A stretch of DNA of 64,000 nt. Source: Deinococcus taeanensis (lineage in GTDB: Bacteria > Deinococcota > Deinococci > Deinococcales > Deinococcaceae). A program made the translations under genes and the position numbers. Shown piece by piece: positions 25,787-36,930 of this stretch. Location: positions 399,001 to 463,000 of the forward strand of contig NZ_CP083455.1 in assembly GCF_020229735.1 (NCBI RefSeq), given 5' to 3'. The notes under the pieces are model-generated. The model ran no database searches. It saw nothing but the letters and a program-made list of their open reading frames with translations, and was not told the origin of the DNA. Numbering within the stretch: the stretch's first letter is position 1; every line of letters begins with the position of its first letter.

Positions 25787-27004
25787 ATGCCTGGAATCGC
25801 AATTGTGGGAGCCCAGTGGGGCGACGAGGGCAAGGGGAAGATCACGGACTTCCTCGCGCCGGAAGCAGAGTTCGTGGTGCGTTACCAGGGCGGCGCGAAC
25901 GCCGGACATACCGTCACCGCCAAAGGACAGACCTTCAAGCTGAACCTGCTGCCCAGCGGCGTGCTGCATGACGGCACGGTCAGCGTGCTCGGGGACGGCA
26001 TGGTCATTGACGCGGACAAGTTCATGGAGGAACGTCGCAACCTGATTGCCGGCGGCCTGAACCCGGACCTGCGCATCAGTGACCGCGCGCACCTGGTGCT
26101 GCCGCATCACAAGTACGTGGACGGCCGCAAGGACTTTGTGGGCACAACCGGGCGCGGCATCGGTCCGGCCTACGCGGACCGCGCCCGGCGCGTGGGCATC
26201 CGCTTCGGGGACCTGCTGAGTGACGAGGTGCTGGCCGAACGGGTCGAGCGGCTGCTTGAAGCGAAGCCGAACAGCACCCGTGACGCCGGGTGGACCAGCG
26301 TGCAGGGCGCGATGGACGCCCTGGCCCCCACCCGGGAGGCACTCGCCCCGTTCATTCAGGACACGGGCGCGCAGCTGCGTGACGCAATCAGGGAAGGGCG
26401 GAACGTGCTGTTCGAGGGCGCGCAGGCGACCCTGCTCGACCTGAACTACGGCACGTACCCGTTCGTGACGAGCAGCCACCCCACCGTGGGCGGCATCCTG
26501 GTGGGCGCAGGCGTGAACCACAAGGCGATTCACAAGGTGTACGGCGTGGCGAAGGCCTTCAACACGCGCGTCGGGCACGGCCCGTTCGTGACCGAAGTGC
26601 ATGACGAGGCGGGCATCCTGCGCCTGCGCGGCGACGGCAGCAAACCCTGGGATGAATTCGGAACGACCACCGGCCGGCCCCGGCGCGTGGGCTGGCTGGA
26701 CCTGGCGCTTCTGAAGTACGCCGTGGACGTGAACGGACTGGACGGGCTGGTCATCAACAAGATGGACATCCTGGCCGGCCTGGACGACCTGCCGGTGTGC
26801 GTGGCGTACGACGCGGACGGACAGCCGGTCTGGAAGCGCATGAAAGGCTGGGCGACCACGGACGGCGCCACGAGCCGCGAGACGCTGGCCAGGGAAGCGC
26901 AGGCGTACCTGGACCTGATCGAGGAGACCGTGGGGTGCCCCGTGGTGATCTTCTCGGCCGGCCCGGCACGCGAGCAGACGTACGGTCAGGTCAGCTGGAC
27001 CTGA
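25787..27004 (+). CDS. purA: Adenylosuccinate synthetase
   Basis: 405 residues. The N-terminus has the hallmark 'GAQWGDEGKGKITDFL' (GTP and IMP site, catalytic Asp). 'QGGANAGHTV', 'GTTGRGIGPAYADRARRVG', 'FEGAQATLLDLNYGTYPFVTSSHP' and 'TTTGRPRRVGWLD' follow. It makes adenylosuccinate from IMP, aspartate and GTP, the committed step to AMP. The start at 25787 has GGAGG 6 bases upstream; the longer in-frame ORF upstream has no family similarity and would run through the leader terminator. Confidence 0.96.
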   Translation: MPGIAIVGAQWGDEGKGKITDFLAPEAEFVVRYQGGANAGHTVTAKGQTFKLNLLPSGVLHDGTVSVLGDGMVIDADKFMEERRNLIAGGLNPDLRISDRAHLVLPHHKYVDGRKDFVGTTGRGIGPAYADRARRVGIRFGDLLSDEVLAERVERLLEAKPNSTRDAGWTSVQGAMDALAPTREALAPFIQDTGAQLRDAIREGRNVLFEGAQATLLDLNYGTYPFVTSSHPTVGGILVGAGVNHKAIHKVYGVAKAFNTRVGHGPFVTEVHDEAGILRLRGDGSKPWDEFGTTTGRPRRVGWLDLALLKYAVDVNGLDGLVINKMDILAGLDDLPVCVAYDADGQPVWKRMKGWATTDGATSRETLAREAQAYLDLIEETVGCPVVIFSAGPAREQTYGQVSWT

Positions 27005-27025
27005 GCGTTCACGCCGTCTGGTCCG

Positions 27026-27052
27026 GGAGCCCCGTCGCGGGCTCCTTTTCTT
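27026..27052 (+). terminator. Intrinsic terminator of purA
   Basis: The 7-bp stem 27026-27032 pairs with 27039-27045, with a 6-base loop, followed by TTTTCTT. Confidence 0.9.
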
Positions 27053-27124
27053 GCCCGGTGGGGGGGGTGGCCCCACCAGCGCCGCCTGAAAGCTTTTTGA
27101 CAATTGCCTGGGGGCGGCGTGGCC

Positions 27125-27130
27125 TACACT
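27125..27130 (+). promoter_or_regulatory. Candidate folE -10 box
   Basis: TACACT at 27125-27130 is a good -10. The obvious TTGACA (27097-27102) is 22 bases away, too far; an ATTGCC at 27103-27108 gives a 16-base spacer. A GC hairpin (about 27152-27167) follows in the leader, just before the ribosome site. Confidence 0.4.
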
Positions 27131-27193
27131 CCCTCCATTCACATTCACCCCCGCCGGCTTGCCGGCGTGACGGTGAGAAGGAGCGAACCTATC

Positions 27194-27805
<612 letters not shown>

Positions 27806-28039
27806 ACCGGCCTCTGCTGTGCACAGTGGGTGAACGCCGGTGGCCGGAAGGTCCGGGCGGGGTCCAGCACGTGTGACGGCTGCCTTCAACGGCGATCAGG
27901 TTCCCACTGCTGGCGTGCGCGCTGTGCGGCCCGGACGTGAGGCTCCGGGCCTCGTCTGCCGTGGCCGGGCCACACAGTCCGGACCGCATCGCGTGGATCT
28001 GTGGTGCCAGCTCGGCGCACCGTGGGCTGCACCTCTCAC

Positions 28040-28077
28040 GCGAAACGCGTCCTGACGGGCGTCAGGACGCGTTTCGC
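28040..28077 (-). terminator. Intrinsic terminator downstream of sufU
   Basis: A perfect 17-bp stem (28040-28056 with 28061-28077) and a GGGC tetraloop lie 8 bases past the sufU stop. It may also end folE transcription from the other side. Confidence 0.85.
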
Positions 28078-28085
28078 TGCGGCGC

Positions 28086-28496
28086 TCAGCCCAGGGTCTG
28101 TTCCAGCGCCTGCCAGGGCAGCAGCGCGCACTTGCGCCGCGCGTGCAGCCGGCTCACGCCGGAGAGTGCCTGCAACTCGCCGAGTTGCGGGTCCGGCTCG
28201 GTTTCGCCCATCACCATCGCCTGGAACTGTTCGGCCAGTGCCCGGGCTTCCTCGACGCTTTTCCCGGTCAGGGCCACGGTCATCAGGCTGGCGCTGCTCT
28301 GGCTGATCGCGCAGCCCTTCCCGCTGAACTGAACGCGTGCCACGCGGCCGGCCTGCACGTCTGCCCAGACGGTCACCTGATCCCCGCAGCCCGGGTTGTC
28401 CACGGTCACGCCGGGCACGCCGTCCAGAGGCCCGGTGTGACGCGGGCGGCGCTGGTGGTCCGCGATGATCTGCCGGGCGACCGTCTCGGGCAGCAC
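28086..28496 (-). CDS. sufU: Fe-S cluster assembly scaffold / Zn-dependent sulfur-transfer protein SufU
   Basis: 136 residues. The SufU residues are present: Cys37 and Asp39 (NPGCGD), Cys62 ([12 protein letters not shown]) and Cys123 (RRKCALLPW), with the SufU-specific insertion between the second and third. SufU accepts persulfide from the cysteine desulfurase SufS. Its start is 4 bases after the M20 amidohydrolase stop codon, so the two are co-transcribed. A SufE-like protein is also encoded in this window (45208-45651). Confidence 0.92.
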   Translation of the reverse strand: MLPETVARQIIADHQRRPRHTGPLDGVPGVTVDNPGCGDQVTVWADVQAGRVARVQFSGKGCAISQSSASLMTVALTGKSVEEARALAEQFQAMVMGETEPDPQLGELQALSGVSRLHARRKCALLPWQALEQTLG

Positions 28497-28500
28497 GCCC

Positions 28501-29679
28501 TTACTCCGGAACGGTCAGGCGCAGCGCCGCGGCGTGCAGCATGCGCACGCCCGTCTCCAGGCTGGCCTCGTCAATCGTGAAGCGGGGGTGGTGGTGAGGC
28601 CAGTGGCTGTCGGCGGCTTCGCTGCCGCTGCCGACGTTGAAGTACGCGCCGGGCGCTTTCTCGAGGTAAGCGCTGAAATCCTCGCCGCCCATGGTGGGTC
28701 TGGCGTCCCGGTAGTGGTCCGGGCCCACGACGTCCAGCGCGATCTCCCGCAGCTGCTCTGCCACCCAGTCGGTGTTGATCAGCGGCCGGTACCCGAAGTC
28801 GTAGCGCAGGTCGTACGTCGCGCCGTGCGCCTCGCACACCCCCCGGATCACCCGCTCGATCAGCTGCGGCGCCCGTTCCCGCAGCGCCGGGTCGAAGGTG
28901 CGTACCGTGCCCATCAGCTGCGCGCTGTCTGGAATGACGTTGTGCGTGGTGCCACTCGCGAACTTGGTGATGCTGACCACCAGGGCGTCCTGCGCGGCCA
29001 CCATGCGGCTCACCACGTGCTGGAGGTTCGTGACGACCTGCGCGCCCACCGCAATGGGGTCCACGGTCTCCTCCGGGTGCGCGCCGTGCCCGCCGCGCCC
29101 GCGGATGGTGAGTTCGATGGTGTCGGGCGCGGCCATGAACGCCCCGGGCTTCACGGCCACCACGCCGGCCGGCAGCTGGCTGTTCAGGTGCAGGCCCGTG
29201 ACGACGTCCACGCCGTCCATCAGGGCGGTGTTCATCACGAGTTCCTCCGCGCCGCCCGGCCCGATCTCCTCGGCGTGCTGGAAGATCATGCGGATTTCCC
29301 CCGGCACCGCCTGCGCCCCTTCAGACAGCAGGCGCGCGACACCCAGCAGGATCGCGGTGTGTCCGTCGTGCCCGCAGGCGTGCATGACGCCCGGCGTGCG
29401 CGACGCGAACTCGAAGGTGTTCTCCTCGTGAATGGGAAGTGCGTCAATGTCAGCGCGCAGCAGCACCGTCCGTCCGGGCTGACCGCCCTTCAGGACCGCC
29501 AGGACACTGGTGGCCGTGGGCCGCGTGACGCTCAGGCCCGGCATGGCGCGCAGCTGCTCTTCGATGTACGCGGTCGTGTGGTGCTCCTCGAACCCCACTT
29601 CGGGGTTCATGTGCAGGTGCCTGCGCCACGCCACGAGCTGCTCACGAAGTCCCTGTACCCGGTCCTGAGTTGTGGTCAT
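28501..29679 (-). CDS. M20-family amidohydrolase (N-acyl amino acid / hippurate hydrolase type)
   Basis: 392 residues. Metal-binding motifs of M20D enzymes are visible: '[17 protein letters not shown]', '[12 protein letters not shown]', '[17 protein letters not shown]', '[15 protein letters not shown]' and C-terminal '[17 protein letters not shown]'. The enzyme should be a dinuclear metal amidohydrolase releasing amino acids from N-acyl forms. The start at 29679 (MTTTQDRVQ) follows a TAGGCT box by 5 bases; an upstream in-frame codon would add 17 residues. First gene of an operon with sufU. Confidence 0.9.
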   Translation of the reverse strand: MTTTQDRVQGLREQLVAWRRHLHMNPEVGFEEHHTTAYIEEQLRAMPGLSVTRPTATSVLAVLKGGQPGRTVLLRADIDALPIHEENTFEFASRTPGVMHACGHDGHTAILLGVARLLSEGAQAVPGEIRMIFQHAEEIGPGGAEELVMNTALMDGVDVVTGLHLNSQLPAGVVAVKPGAFMAAPDTIELTIRGRGGHGAHPEETVDPIAVGAQVVTNLQHVVSRMVAAQDALVVSITKFASGTTHNVIPDSAQLMGTVRTFDPALRERAPQLIERVIRGVCEAHGATYDLRYDFGYRPLINTDWVAEQLREIALDVVGPDHYRDARPTMGGEDFSAYLEKAPGAYFNVGSGSEAADSHWPHHHPRFTIDEASLETGVRMLHAAALRLTVPE

Positions 29680-29684
29680 GCCCC

Positions 29685-29690
29685 AGCCTA
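29685..29690 (-). promoter_or_regulatory. TANNNT -10 box, probable leaderless start
   Basis: TAGGCT on the minus strand ends 5 bases before the M20 amidohydrolase ATG. Confidence 0.45.
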
Positions 29691-29860
29691 GCGCGTCCCT
29701 CCCCGGGGTGGGCGGCGCGCGGTCCGTCAATCCGGAACCCTGGACGTGACACCGCCCGGCCGGTCACCCGCCCGGAACACAGCGGCCTGCGGGCAGGAAC
29801 GGAAAGCCGCAGTGAACCTTCCCTCAGCAACCCTGCGGCCTCACGTGTCGTACTGGAGGC

Positions 29861-30067
29861 ATGAGCACCCGCACCCGACCACGAAGCAAACTCGGCCTGC
29901 TGCTGAGTCTCGCCCCCATCGCGCTGGAACTGCTGGCCCTGGCCCGCAGGAGCCAGAAGAAACGCAGCCGCTACACCAGGGCCAGCAAACGTGACCGCGC
30001 CGTGGACTTCCTGCTGAACCAGGCGCAGCGCCGCGTGGGAAAAGCCCGCACCCGCCGCTGGTTCTAG
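29861..30067 (+). CDS. Small basic membrane-anchored protein
   Basis: 68 residues with a single hydrophobic segment (about 11-28, 'LGLLLSLAPIALELLALA') followed by a strongly basic tail (RRSQKKRSRYTRASKRDR). GGAGG lies 2-7 bases before the ATG. Not recognised beyond that; the composition suggests a cytoplasm-facing basic tail contacting nucleic acid or membrane, which is inference. Confidence 0.65.
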   Translation: MSTRTRPRSKLGLLLSLAPIALELLALARRSQKKRSRYTRASKRDRAVDFLLNQAQRRVGKARTRRWF

Positions 30068-30128
30068 GCGCCCGCCGCCCTGAAGAACACCTGAACGCGC
30101 GCCCACCCGGCTACGGGGGGCGCGCGAC

Positions 30129-30134
30129 TACGGT
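30129..30134 (+). promoter_or_regulatory. TANNNT -10 box, probable leaderless start
   Basis: TACGGT ends 5 bases before the ATG of the Gfo/Idh/MocA gene. Confidence 0.4.
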
Positions 30135-30139
30135 GGGGC

Positions 30140-31243
30140 ATGCCGCAGAAACCGGACCTGCCCGCACCGAAACCCCGCAGCGAACGCGTCGGCTTTGCCC
30201 TGGTCGGCCTGGGCAAGCTCACCGCCGAGCAGCTGATTCCCGCGGTCCGCACCAGTCAGGACGCGTACGTTGCCGCGCTGGTCAGCAGCGAGGAGGACAA
30301 GGGAGAGGAGTTCGCCCGGGCCTTCGACCTGACCGAGCAGGACGTGTACACCTACGACACCTTCGAACAGCTGGCCGACCGTGACGATGTGCAGGCCGTG
30401 TACATCGTGCTGCCCAACAGCAAACACCTGGAATTCGTGCGGCGCGCCGCGCAGATGGGCAAACACGTTCTGTGCGAGAAACCCCTCAGCGTGAACGCCG
30501 GACAGGCCCGGCAGATCGTGGACGCCTGCCGGGAGGCCGGCGTGCTGCTCATGACCGCGTACCGCTGCCAGTACACCCCCGAACACTGGGCCGCGCGGGA
30601 AGCCGTGCAGAGTGGTGCGCTGGGCCGGGTGAAACTCCTGGACTCCATTCACGCGCAGGTGGAGGACGACCCTGAAGCGTGGCGCCTGAAACGTGCACTG
30701 GCCGGCGGAGGCCCCCTCCTGGACGTCGGGATCTACAGCCTGAACACCATGCAGTTCGTGACCGGACAGGAACCCGAATGGGTGTTCGCGGCGCAGCACC
30801 AGCCTGCCGGTGACCTCCGCTTCCGGGAGGTGGAGGAATCCGTGAGCGCCATGCTGGGCTTCCCGGGCGGCGTGATCGCCAACCTGCAGACCAGTTACGG
30901 CGCCTACAACACCGCCACGCTGCGGGTCATGGGGGAGGACGGCAGCCTGCTGATGGACCCTGCTTTCCCGTACGGCGGCCTGGGTCTGGAAATCACGGAT
31001 CAGAACGGCACGCGCCAGCCGGCCTTCCCGGAGTACAACCAGTTCAGCCTGGAATTCGATCACTTCGCGCAGTGCATCCAGCAGGGCCGCGCCCCCTGGA
31101 CTCCCGGCGAGGAAGGCGTGCAGGACCACGTGATCATGGACGCCATCTACGAGAGTGCCCGCACCGGGCAGGTGGTGCGCCTTTCACCGCAGACCGGCAC
31201 GGACCTGTACCGCGGCACGCCCCCTGAACGCCCCGGGCAGTAG
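30140..31243 (+). CDS. Gfo/Idh/MocA-family oxidoreductase
   Basis: 367 residues. The N-terminal Rossmann domain has 'VGFALVGLGKLTAEQLIPAV', 'VYIVLPNSKHLEFVRRAAQMGKHVLCEKPLSVN' (EKP motif with the catalytic Lys) and the C-terminal alpha/beta domain has 'GGGPLLDVGIYSLNTMQFVTG', including the D-x3-[YH] active-site pattern. It resembles glucose-fructose oxidoreductase and 1,5-anhydrofructose reductase-like members. The sugar substrate cannot be assigned. Cytosolic, no signal peptide. Confidence 0.9.
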   Translation: MPQKPDLPAPKPRSERVGFALVGLGKLTAEQLIPAVRTSQDAYVAALVSSEEDKGEEFARAFDLTEQDVYTYDTFEQLADRDDVQAVYIVLPNSKHLEFVRRAAQMGKHVLCEKPLSVNAGQARQIVDACREAGVLLMTAYRCQYTPEHWAAREAVQSGALGRVKLLDSIHAQVEDDPEAWRLKRALAGGGPLLDVGIYSLNTMQFVTGQEPEWVFAAQHQPAGDLRFREVEESVSAMLGFPGGVIANLQTSYGAYNTATLRVMGEDGSLLMDPAFPYGGLGLEITDQNGTRQPAFPEYNQFSLEFDHFAQCIQQGRAPWTPGEEGVQDHVIMDAIYESARTGQVVRLSPQTGTDLYRGTPPERPGQ

Positions 31244-31404
31244 ACAGGCGCCATGCGTCCACACGGCTGAAAAATTCCGAGGTGACCCAGGCTCAGGCTG
31301 CGTGCCCCGGCGGCCCAGCCTCCGGCCCGCCCCGCTGCCGGCACGTCCTGATGCACGGGGCTGAGCCTGACCGGGCAGGCCATGGTCGTCCGGTGGACTC
31401 AGAA

Positions 31405-31431
31405 AGCGCCTCCCGGGTGCCGGGGGGCGCT
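31405..31431. terminator. Bidirectional terminator between oxidoreductase and pyrC
   Basis: A 12-bp stem with one wobble (31405-31416 with 31420-31431) and a 3-base loop between two convergent genes. Confidence 0.65.
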
Positions 31432-31497
31432 CATCTGAATCCGGGGCTGCTCAGGCCGTGACCTGGGCGCCGGGCGGGGTCTTCGGGGCCTTGGAGG

Positions 31498-32763
31498 TCA
31501 GGTCCGCTGGTAGGCCACCTGGCCGTTCACGACCGTCAGGGTGGGCCACCCGCGCAGGGTCTGGCCCGCCCAGGGCGTGAACTTTGCCTTGCTCCGGAAC
31601 TCGGCCGGGTTCACTTCGCGCGGGGTGGTCAGGTCCAGCACCACCAGGTCGGCGGGCGCCCCGGCGTCCAGGGTGGGGGCCGGCCAGCCCAGCACGCGGG
31701 CGGGCGCGGCGGTCATGAGGTCCACGATCCGTTCGAGGCCCAGCGTGTCGGCGAAGCGGGTGTACATCAGCGGGAACGCCAGTTCGATGTACGCGATGCC
31801 GCTGGGGGCGTCGAGCAGGTCCCGTTCCTTTTCCGCGCGGGTGTGCGGCGCGTGATCCGTGGCAAGGCAGTCCACGCTGCCGTCGCGCAGGCCTTCAAGC
31901 AGGTGATCGGCGTCGGCCTGCGTGCGCAGGGGCGGCGCGACCTTGTAGATCGCGTCGAAGGACCGCAGCGCTTCGTCGGTCAGGGTCAGGTGGTGGGGGC
32001 ACACCTCGCAGGTCACGGGCAGGCCCTGCGCTTTGGCGGCGCGCACGAGGTCCAGGGCCCGGGCGGTGGAGAGGTGCTGGATGTGCAGCCGGGCGGGCCG
32101 GCCCTGCGCCGCGAGGCCGGCCACGATCTCAATGTCGCGCGCCACGCGGGCCGCTTCGGCCGCGGCGGGGTTGCCGGGCAGGCCCAGCGCCTCGCTCACG
32201 GCGCCTTCGTTCATCACGCCGTCGGCGCGCAGACTGGCGTCCTCGGCGTGCACGCTGATGACCATGCCCAGACTCGCCGCGGTTTCCAGGCCCAGGCGCA
32301 GCGTGCGGGCGTTCTCGTTCGTGCGGCCGTCATCGGTGAACATGGCCGCGCCCGCTTCTTTCAGGTACGTGAGTTCCGCCAGTTCATCGCCTTTCTGACC
32401 GCGCGTGAGGGCCGCGGCGGGCTTCAGGCGGGCAAAGCCCAGTCCGGCCGCCTTCTCGATCAGGGCTCTGACGGTGGCCGGGTCGTCGACCACGGGGCTG
32501 GTGTTCGGCATGGACACCACGGTGCCGTAGCCGCCCGCAGCGGCCGCCGCGAGGCCGCTGGCGAGGTCCTCTTTTTCCGTCTGGCCGGGTTCGCGCAGGT
32601 GCGCGTGGGGTTCGATCAGGGCGGGCGCGACCGTGCCGCCCTGGCCGTCGATCACCTGGCCCTGCTCGGGCAGGTTCCAGCCTTTGATGACGCCGTTCTC
32701 CACGGTGACGGACGTCAGGGCGTCCGAACCGAGCCGCTTGATGTTGGTGATGGTGATGGTCAT
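31498..32763 (-). CDS. pyrC: Dihydroorotase (class I)
   Basis: 421 residues. Metal ligands His53 and His55 (PHAHLREPGQ), 'VVSMPNTSPVVDDP', 'VHAEDASLR', 'LHIQHLST' and the catalytic Asp motif 'CLATDHAPHTRAEKE' are all present. It cyclises carbamoyl aspartate to dihydroorotate. Last gene of the pyrR-pyrB-pyrC operon, 10 bases after pyrB. Confidence 0.95.
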   Translation of the reverse strand: MTITITNIKRLGSDALTSVTVENGVIKGWNLPEQGQVIDGQGGTVAPALIEPHAHLREPGQTEKEDLASGLAAAAAGGYGTVVSMPNTSPVVDDPATVRALIEKAAGLGFARLKPAAALTRGQKGDELAELTYLKEAGAAMFTDDGRTNENARTLRLGLETAASLGMVISVHAEDASLRADGVMNEGAVSEALGLPGNPAAAEAARVARDIEIVAGLAAQGRPARLHIQHLSTARALDLVRAAKAQGLPVTCEVCPHHLTLTDEALRSFDAIYKVAPPLRTQADADHLLEGLRDGSVDCLATDHAPHTRAEKERDLLDAPSGIAYIELAFPLMYTRFADTLGLERIVDLMTAAPARVLGWPAPTLDAGAPADLVVLDLTTPREVNPAEFRSKAKFTPWAGQTLRGWPTLTVVNGQVAYQRT

Positions 32764-32773
32764 GGGGTTCCCT

Positions 32774-34377
<1,604 letters not shown>

Positions 34378-34513
34378 TCACGGGACTGCCGGGAAAGGAC
34401 GAATGGGTTGCGGGGGGCGCGCCGGAGCGCGCGGCCTGAAGGAGTGTACACCGGGCGGGGCGGGGTGTGGTGGGGGTGTCCGGACGGCGCGGCAGATTTA
34501 AGACGCACTAAAC

Positions 34514-34542
34514 TTGACATGATAGCGCTCAGGTTTTACACT
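34514..34542 (+). promoter_or_regulatory. Sigma-70-type promoter of hsp20
   Basis: TTGACA (34514-34519), a 17-base spacer and TACACT (34537-34542). Transcription would start near 34549. Confidence 0.85.
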
Positions 34543-34558
34543 ACTGACAGTTGAGCGC
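34525..34558. promoter_or_regulatory. Inverted repeat flanking the hsp20 -10 box
   Basis: GCGCTCA (34525-34531) and TGAGCGC (34552-34558) are separated by 20 bases and bracket the -10 box and start site, as a repressor site would. It does not match the CIRCE or HAIR consensus. Confidence 0.45.
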
Positions 34559-34618
34559 AGGGCACTCAGGAGAACTGAGCGGAACCCCCGGCGCTTCCAC
34601 TCCCAGGAGGTACTTCAA

Positions 34619-35065
<447 letters not shown>

Positions 35066-35087
35066 CCCGCCCGCCCCGGCACACCGA

Positions 35088-35107
35088 GAGCCCCCGAAAG
35101 GGGGCTC
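35088..35107 (+). terminator. Intrinsic terminator of hsp20
   Basis: An 8-bp stem with a GAAA tetraloop (35088-35095 with 35100-35107), followed by the AT-rich ATTCATTGATT. Confidence 0.85.
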
Positions 35108-35184
35108 ATTCATTGATTCCAGCGCGCCTCGCCTCTCTGGTGCCGGCGCACCGGACCCCACGGCACACCTGCCCTCTTCCGGCG

Positions 35185-36114
35185 CTACTCGCCTTCCTGC
35201 ACGGCCTCCAGCAGTTCCTGCGCCAGCCGGAGCGCCGCCGGGCCCAGTGGCGCGCGGGTCACGCCCATCAGCGTGCCCAGCTTCTCCCGCCGCGCGGGCG
35301 TCAGGTTCATCCAGCGGCGCAGGTCCTCGCGGTGGGTGCGGGCCGCTTCATCCCGCAGGAACCGTACCGCGCCGTCGTAGTACCCCGCCTGGAACGCGGC
35401 GCGTGCCCGGCGCTCCTGTTCCACCAGGCCCAGGCCCCGCGTGGCGAGCAGCACCCGCCGGGCCTCATCCTCCCCGCCGAAGGCGTACAGGGCTTCCAGG
35501 CGGTACACCGCTTTCGGAAAGCGCAGCCCCGCCGCTGAGCGCCACGCGTGAGGCAGGCGGATCTCGAACTCAGGCCACAGGTGCAGCCAGGTGAGCAGCG
35601 CCGGGTACAGCAGGGTCAGCGCGATCTCGCGCGCGTCGGCCAGGGCCAGCAGCTGCTCCTGCACGCCGTGCCCGGGCCCGGTGTGCGCCGCACGCGCCGC
35701 GCTCAGCGCGTCCTGGGCGCCGCGCAGCAGTTCGGCGCGGTGCGCGGCGCGCTGCGAGGCACTCAGGTTCCACAGGGTGCGCTGAATGCGGCCGTAATGC
35801 CCGGTCGGGTCGTAGATCACGCGGCTGGTGGCCAGCAGGGCCAGCGGCGCCTCTGTGCGCGCCACGTCCCAGTCCCGCCAGGCCTCAAGCTTCTCGAACG
35901 GGAAGCGCTCCACCGTCACTCCGGCGCGCGTGTCGGCCTGGGCAGACAGCACGCCCCGCTCGAACGTCACGAACGTGGGCACACTGCCCGCCCAGGCGTA
36001 CTCGGTGCCGAAACTGCCCGCCTGCGCCACGGCCCTCACCTTCCGGTCCGCGACCAGCCGCTCTCCTGCCCGTTCCGGGTTCTGTCTGTCTGCTGCGCGC
36101 GCTTCCGAACTCAA
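35185..36114 (-). CDS. Protein of unknown function, possibly nucleotidyltransferase-like
   Basis: 309 residues from TTG 36114, with GGGAGG about 10 bases upstream. The N-terminal ~110 residues ([41 protein letters not shown]) have the look of an MNT-type nucleotidyltransferase fold: a small beta sheet with GSFG in place of GS-x-ARG, but the paired catalytic Asp residues are not evident. The rest is all-helical. I do not recognise a named family. It is transcribed alone, convergent with hsp20. Confidence 0.6.
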   Translation of the reverse strand: MSSEARAADRQNPERAGERLVADRKVRAVAQAGSFGTEYAWAGSVPTFVTFERGVLSAQADTRAGVTVERFPFEKLEAWRDWDVARTEAPLALLATSRVIYDPTGHYGRIQRTLWNLSASQRAAHRAELLRGAQDALSAARAAHTGPGHGVQEQLLALADAREIALTLLYPALLTWLHLWPEFEIRLPHAWRSAAGLRFPKAVYRLEALYAFGGEDEARRVLLATRGLGLVEQERRARAAFQAGYYDGAVRFLRDEAARTHREDLRRWMNLTPARREKLGTLMGVTRAPLGPAALRLAQELLEAVQEGE

Positions 36115-36196
36115 GGTGCGTTCCTCCCACTGCCCCGGAGGACAGACAGATCAGCATAGCGGTCCCGGGCGGGCGCCGCCGTAACCCCGCCCAGGG

Positions 36197-36868
36197 TCAG
36201 GGTGCGGCGCGGGCCACGACGGTCTGCGCGCCGGTCACGCGGTCTCCCACACTCACGGCGGGGGTGAACGTCCCGGGCAGGTGCAACAGCACCAGGCCTC
36301 CCTCCTCCAGGAAGGCGGCCTTGTACCCGGCGCGCGCTTGGTCACCTTCACGGAGGAAGGACAGGCCCCGCAGGCCCGCCTGGGGCGCCACCAGTGTCAG
36401 CGTGACGTCCCCCAGGGGCGTGCCGATCACTGCCGCCTGACGTTCATTTTCCAGCGCGCCGCGTGACACGAGCGCCTCCACCGGGCGGCCGGTCAGCGCC
36501 GCGAGCCTCTCCACGCTTCCCACCAGGGGCACGTTCGCGCGGGTGCCCACGTGCGTGGTCGAAGTTACCGGCCCGGAAGCCGGCTGGTACGCGTAATGCA
36601 CGTCCAGTGCGCCCACGAGGACCGCAATCAGCCAGCCGTCCGCGGCGCCGGGTGTTCCCAGCAGGGCGGCGGCGTCCAGGGGCGTGCCGCCGTGAATCAC
36701 GCCGCCCTGCACGCGCCGCACCGCGCTGACCACGCCGTCGGCGGCACTCAGCACCTCGCCGGGCGCCGCGGACGGCAGACGCACCGGGTCACGGAAGCGG
36801 TAGACACCACGGACGTACCAGGCGGCCGCCGCGGCGGCCAGCAGAGGAAGCACAGGTCGCAGACGCAT
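36197..36868 (-). CDS. Phosphatidylserine decarboxylase-like protein without the processing site
   Basis: 223 residues. An N-terminal membrane segment (about 5-20) is followed by the PSD pattern: 'YRFRDPVRLPSAAPGEVLSAADGVVSAV' (as in RFFRDP...SPADG), 'LDVHYAYQPASGPV' and 'ENERQAAVIGT' (as in NERN). In true PSD proenzymes a C-terminal LGST or GS[ST] site self-cleaves to form the pyruvoyl group; here the chain ends 'VGDRVTGAQTVVARAAP' with no such serine motif. It is therefore probably not a decarboxylase of the usual kind. The start at 36868 has TAGACT 7 bases upstream. Confidence 0.72.
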   Translation of the reverse strand: MRLRPVLPLLAAAAAAWYVRGVYRFRDPVRLPSAAPGEVLSAADGVVSAVRRVQGGVIHGGTPLDAAALLGTPGAADGWLIAVLVGALDVHYAYQPASGPVTSTTHVGTRANVPLVGSVERLAALTGRPVEALVSRGALENERQAAVIGTPLGDVTLTLVAPQAGLRGLSFLREGDQARAGYKAAFLEEGGLVLLHLPGTFTPAVSVGDRVTGAQTVVARAAP

Positions 36869-36875
36869 GCCGTTC

Positions 36876-36881
36876 AGTCTA
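36876..36881 (-). promoter_or_regulatory. TANNNT -10 box, probable leaderless start
   Basis: TAGACT on the minus strand ends 7 bases before the ATG of the PSD-like gene. Confidence 0.55.
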
Positions 36882-36930
36882 GAGGCCCCCGGGGACCCCG
36901 GTGAGGGACCGCTGACCCTGCCTGTGCCCG

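Noticed and set aside
27097..27102. TTGACA as -35 box of folE
   Set aside because: It is 22 bases from the TACACT -10 box, outside the normal 16-18 base range.
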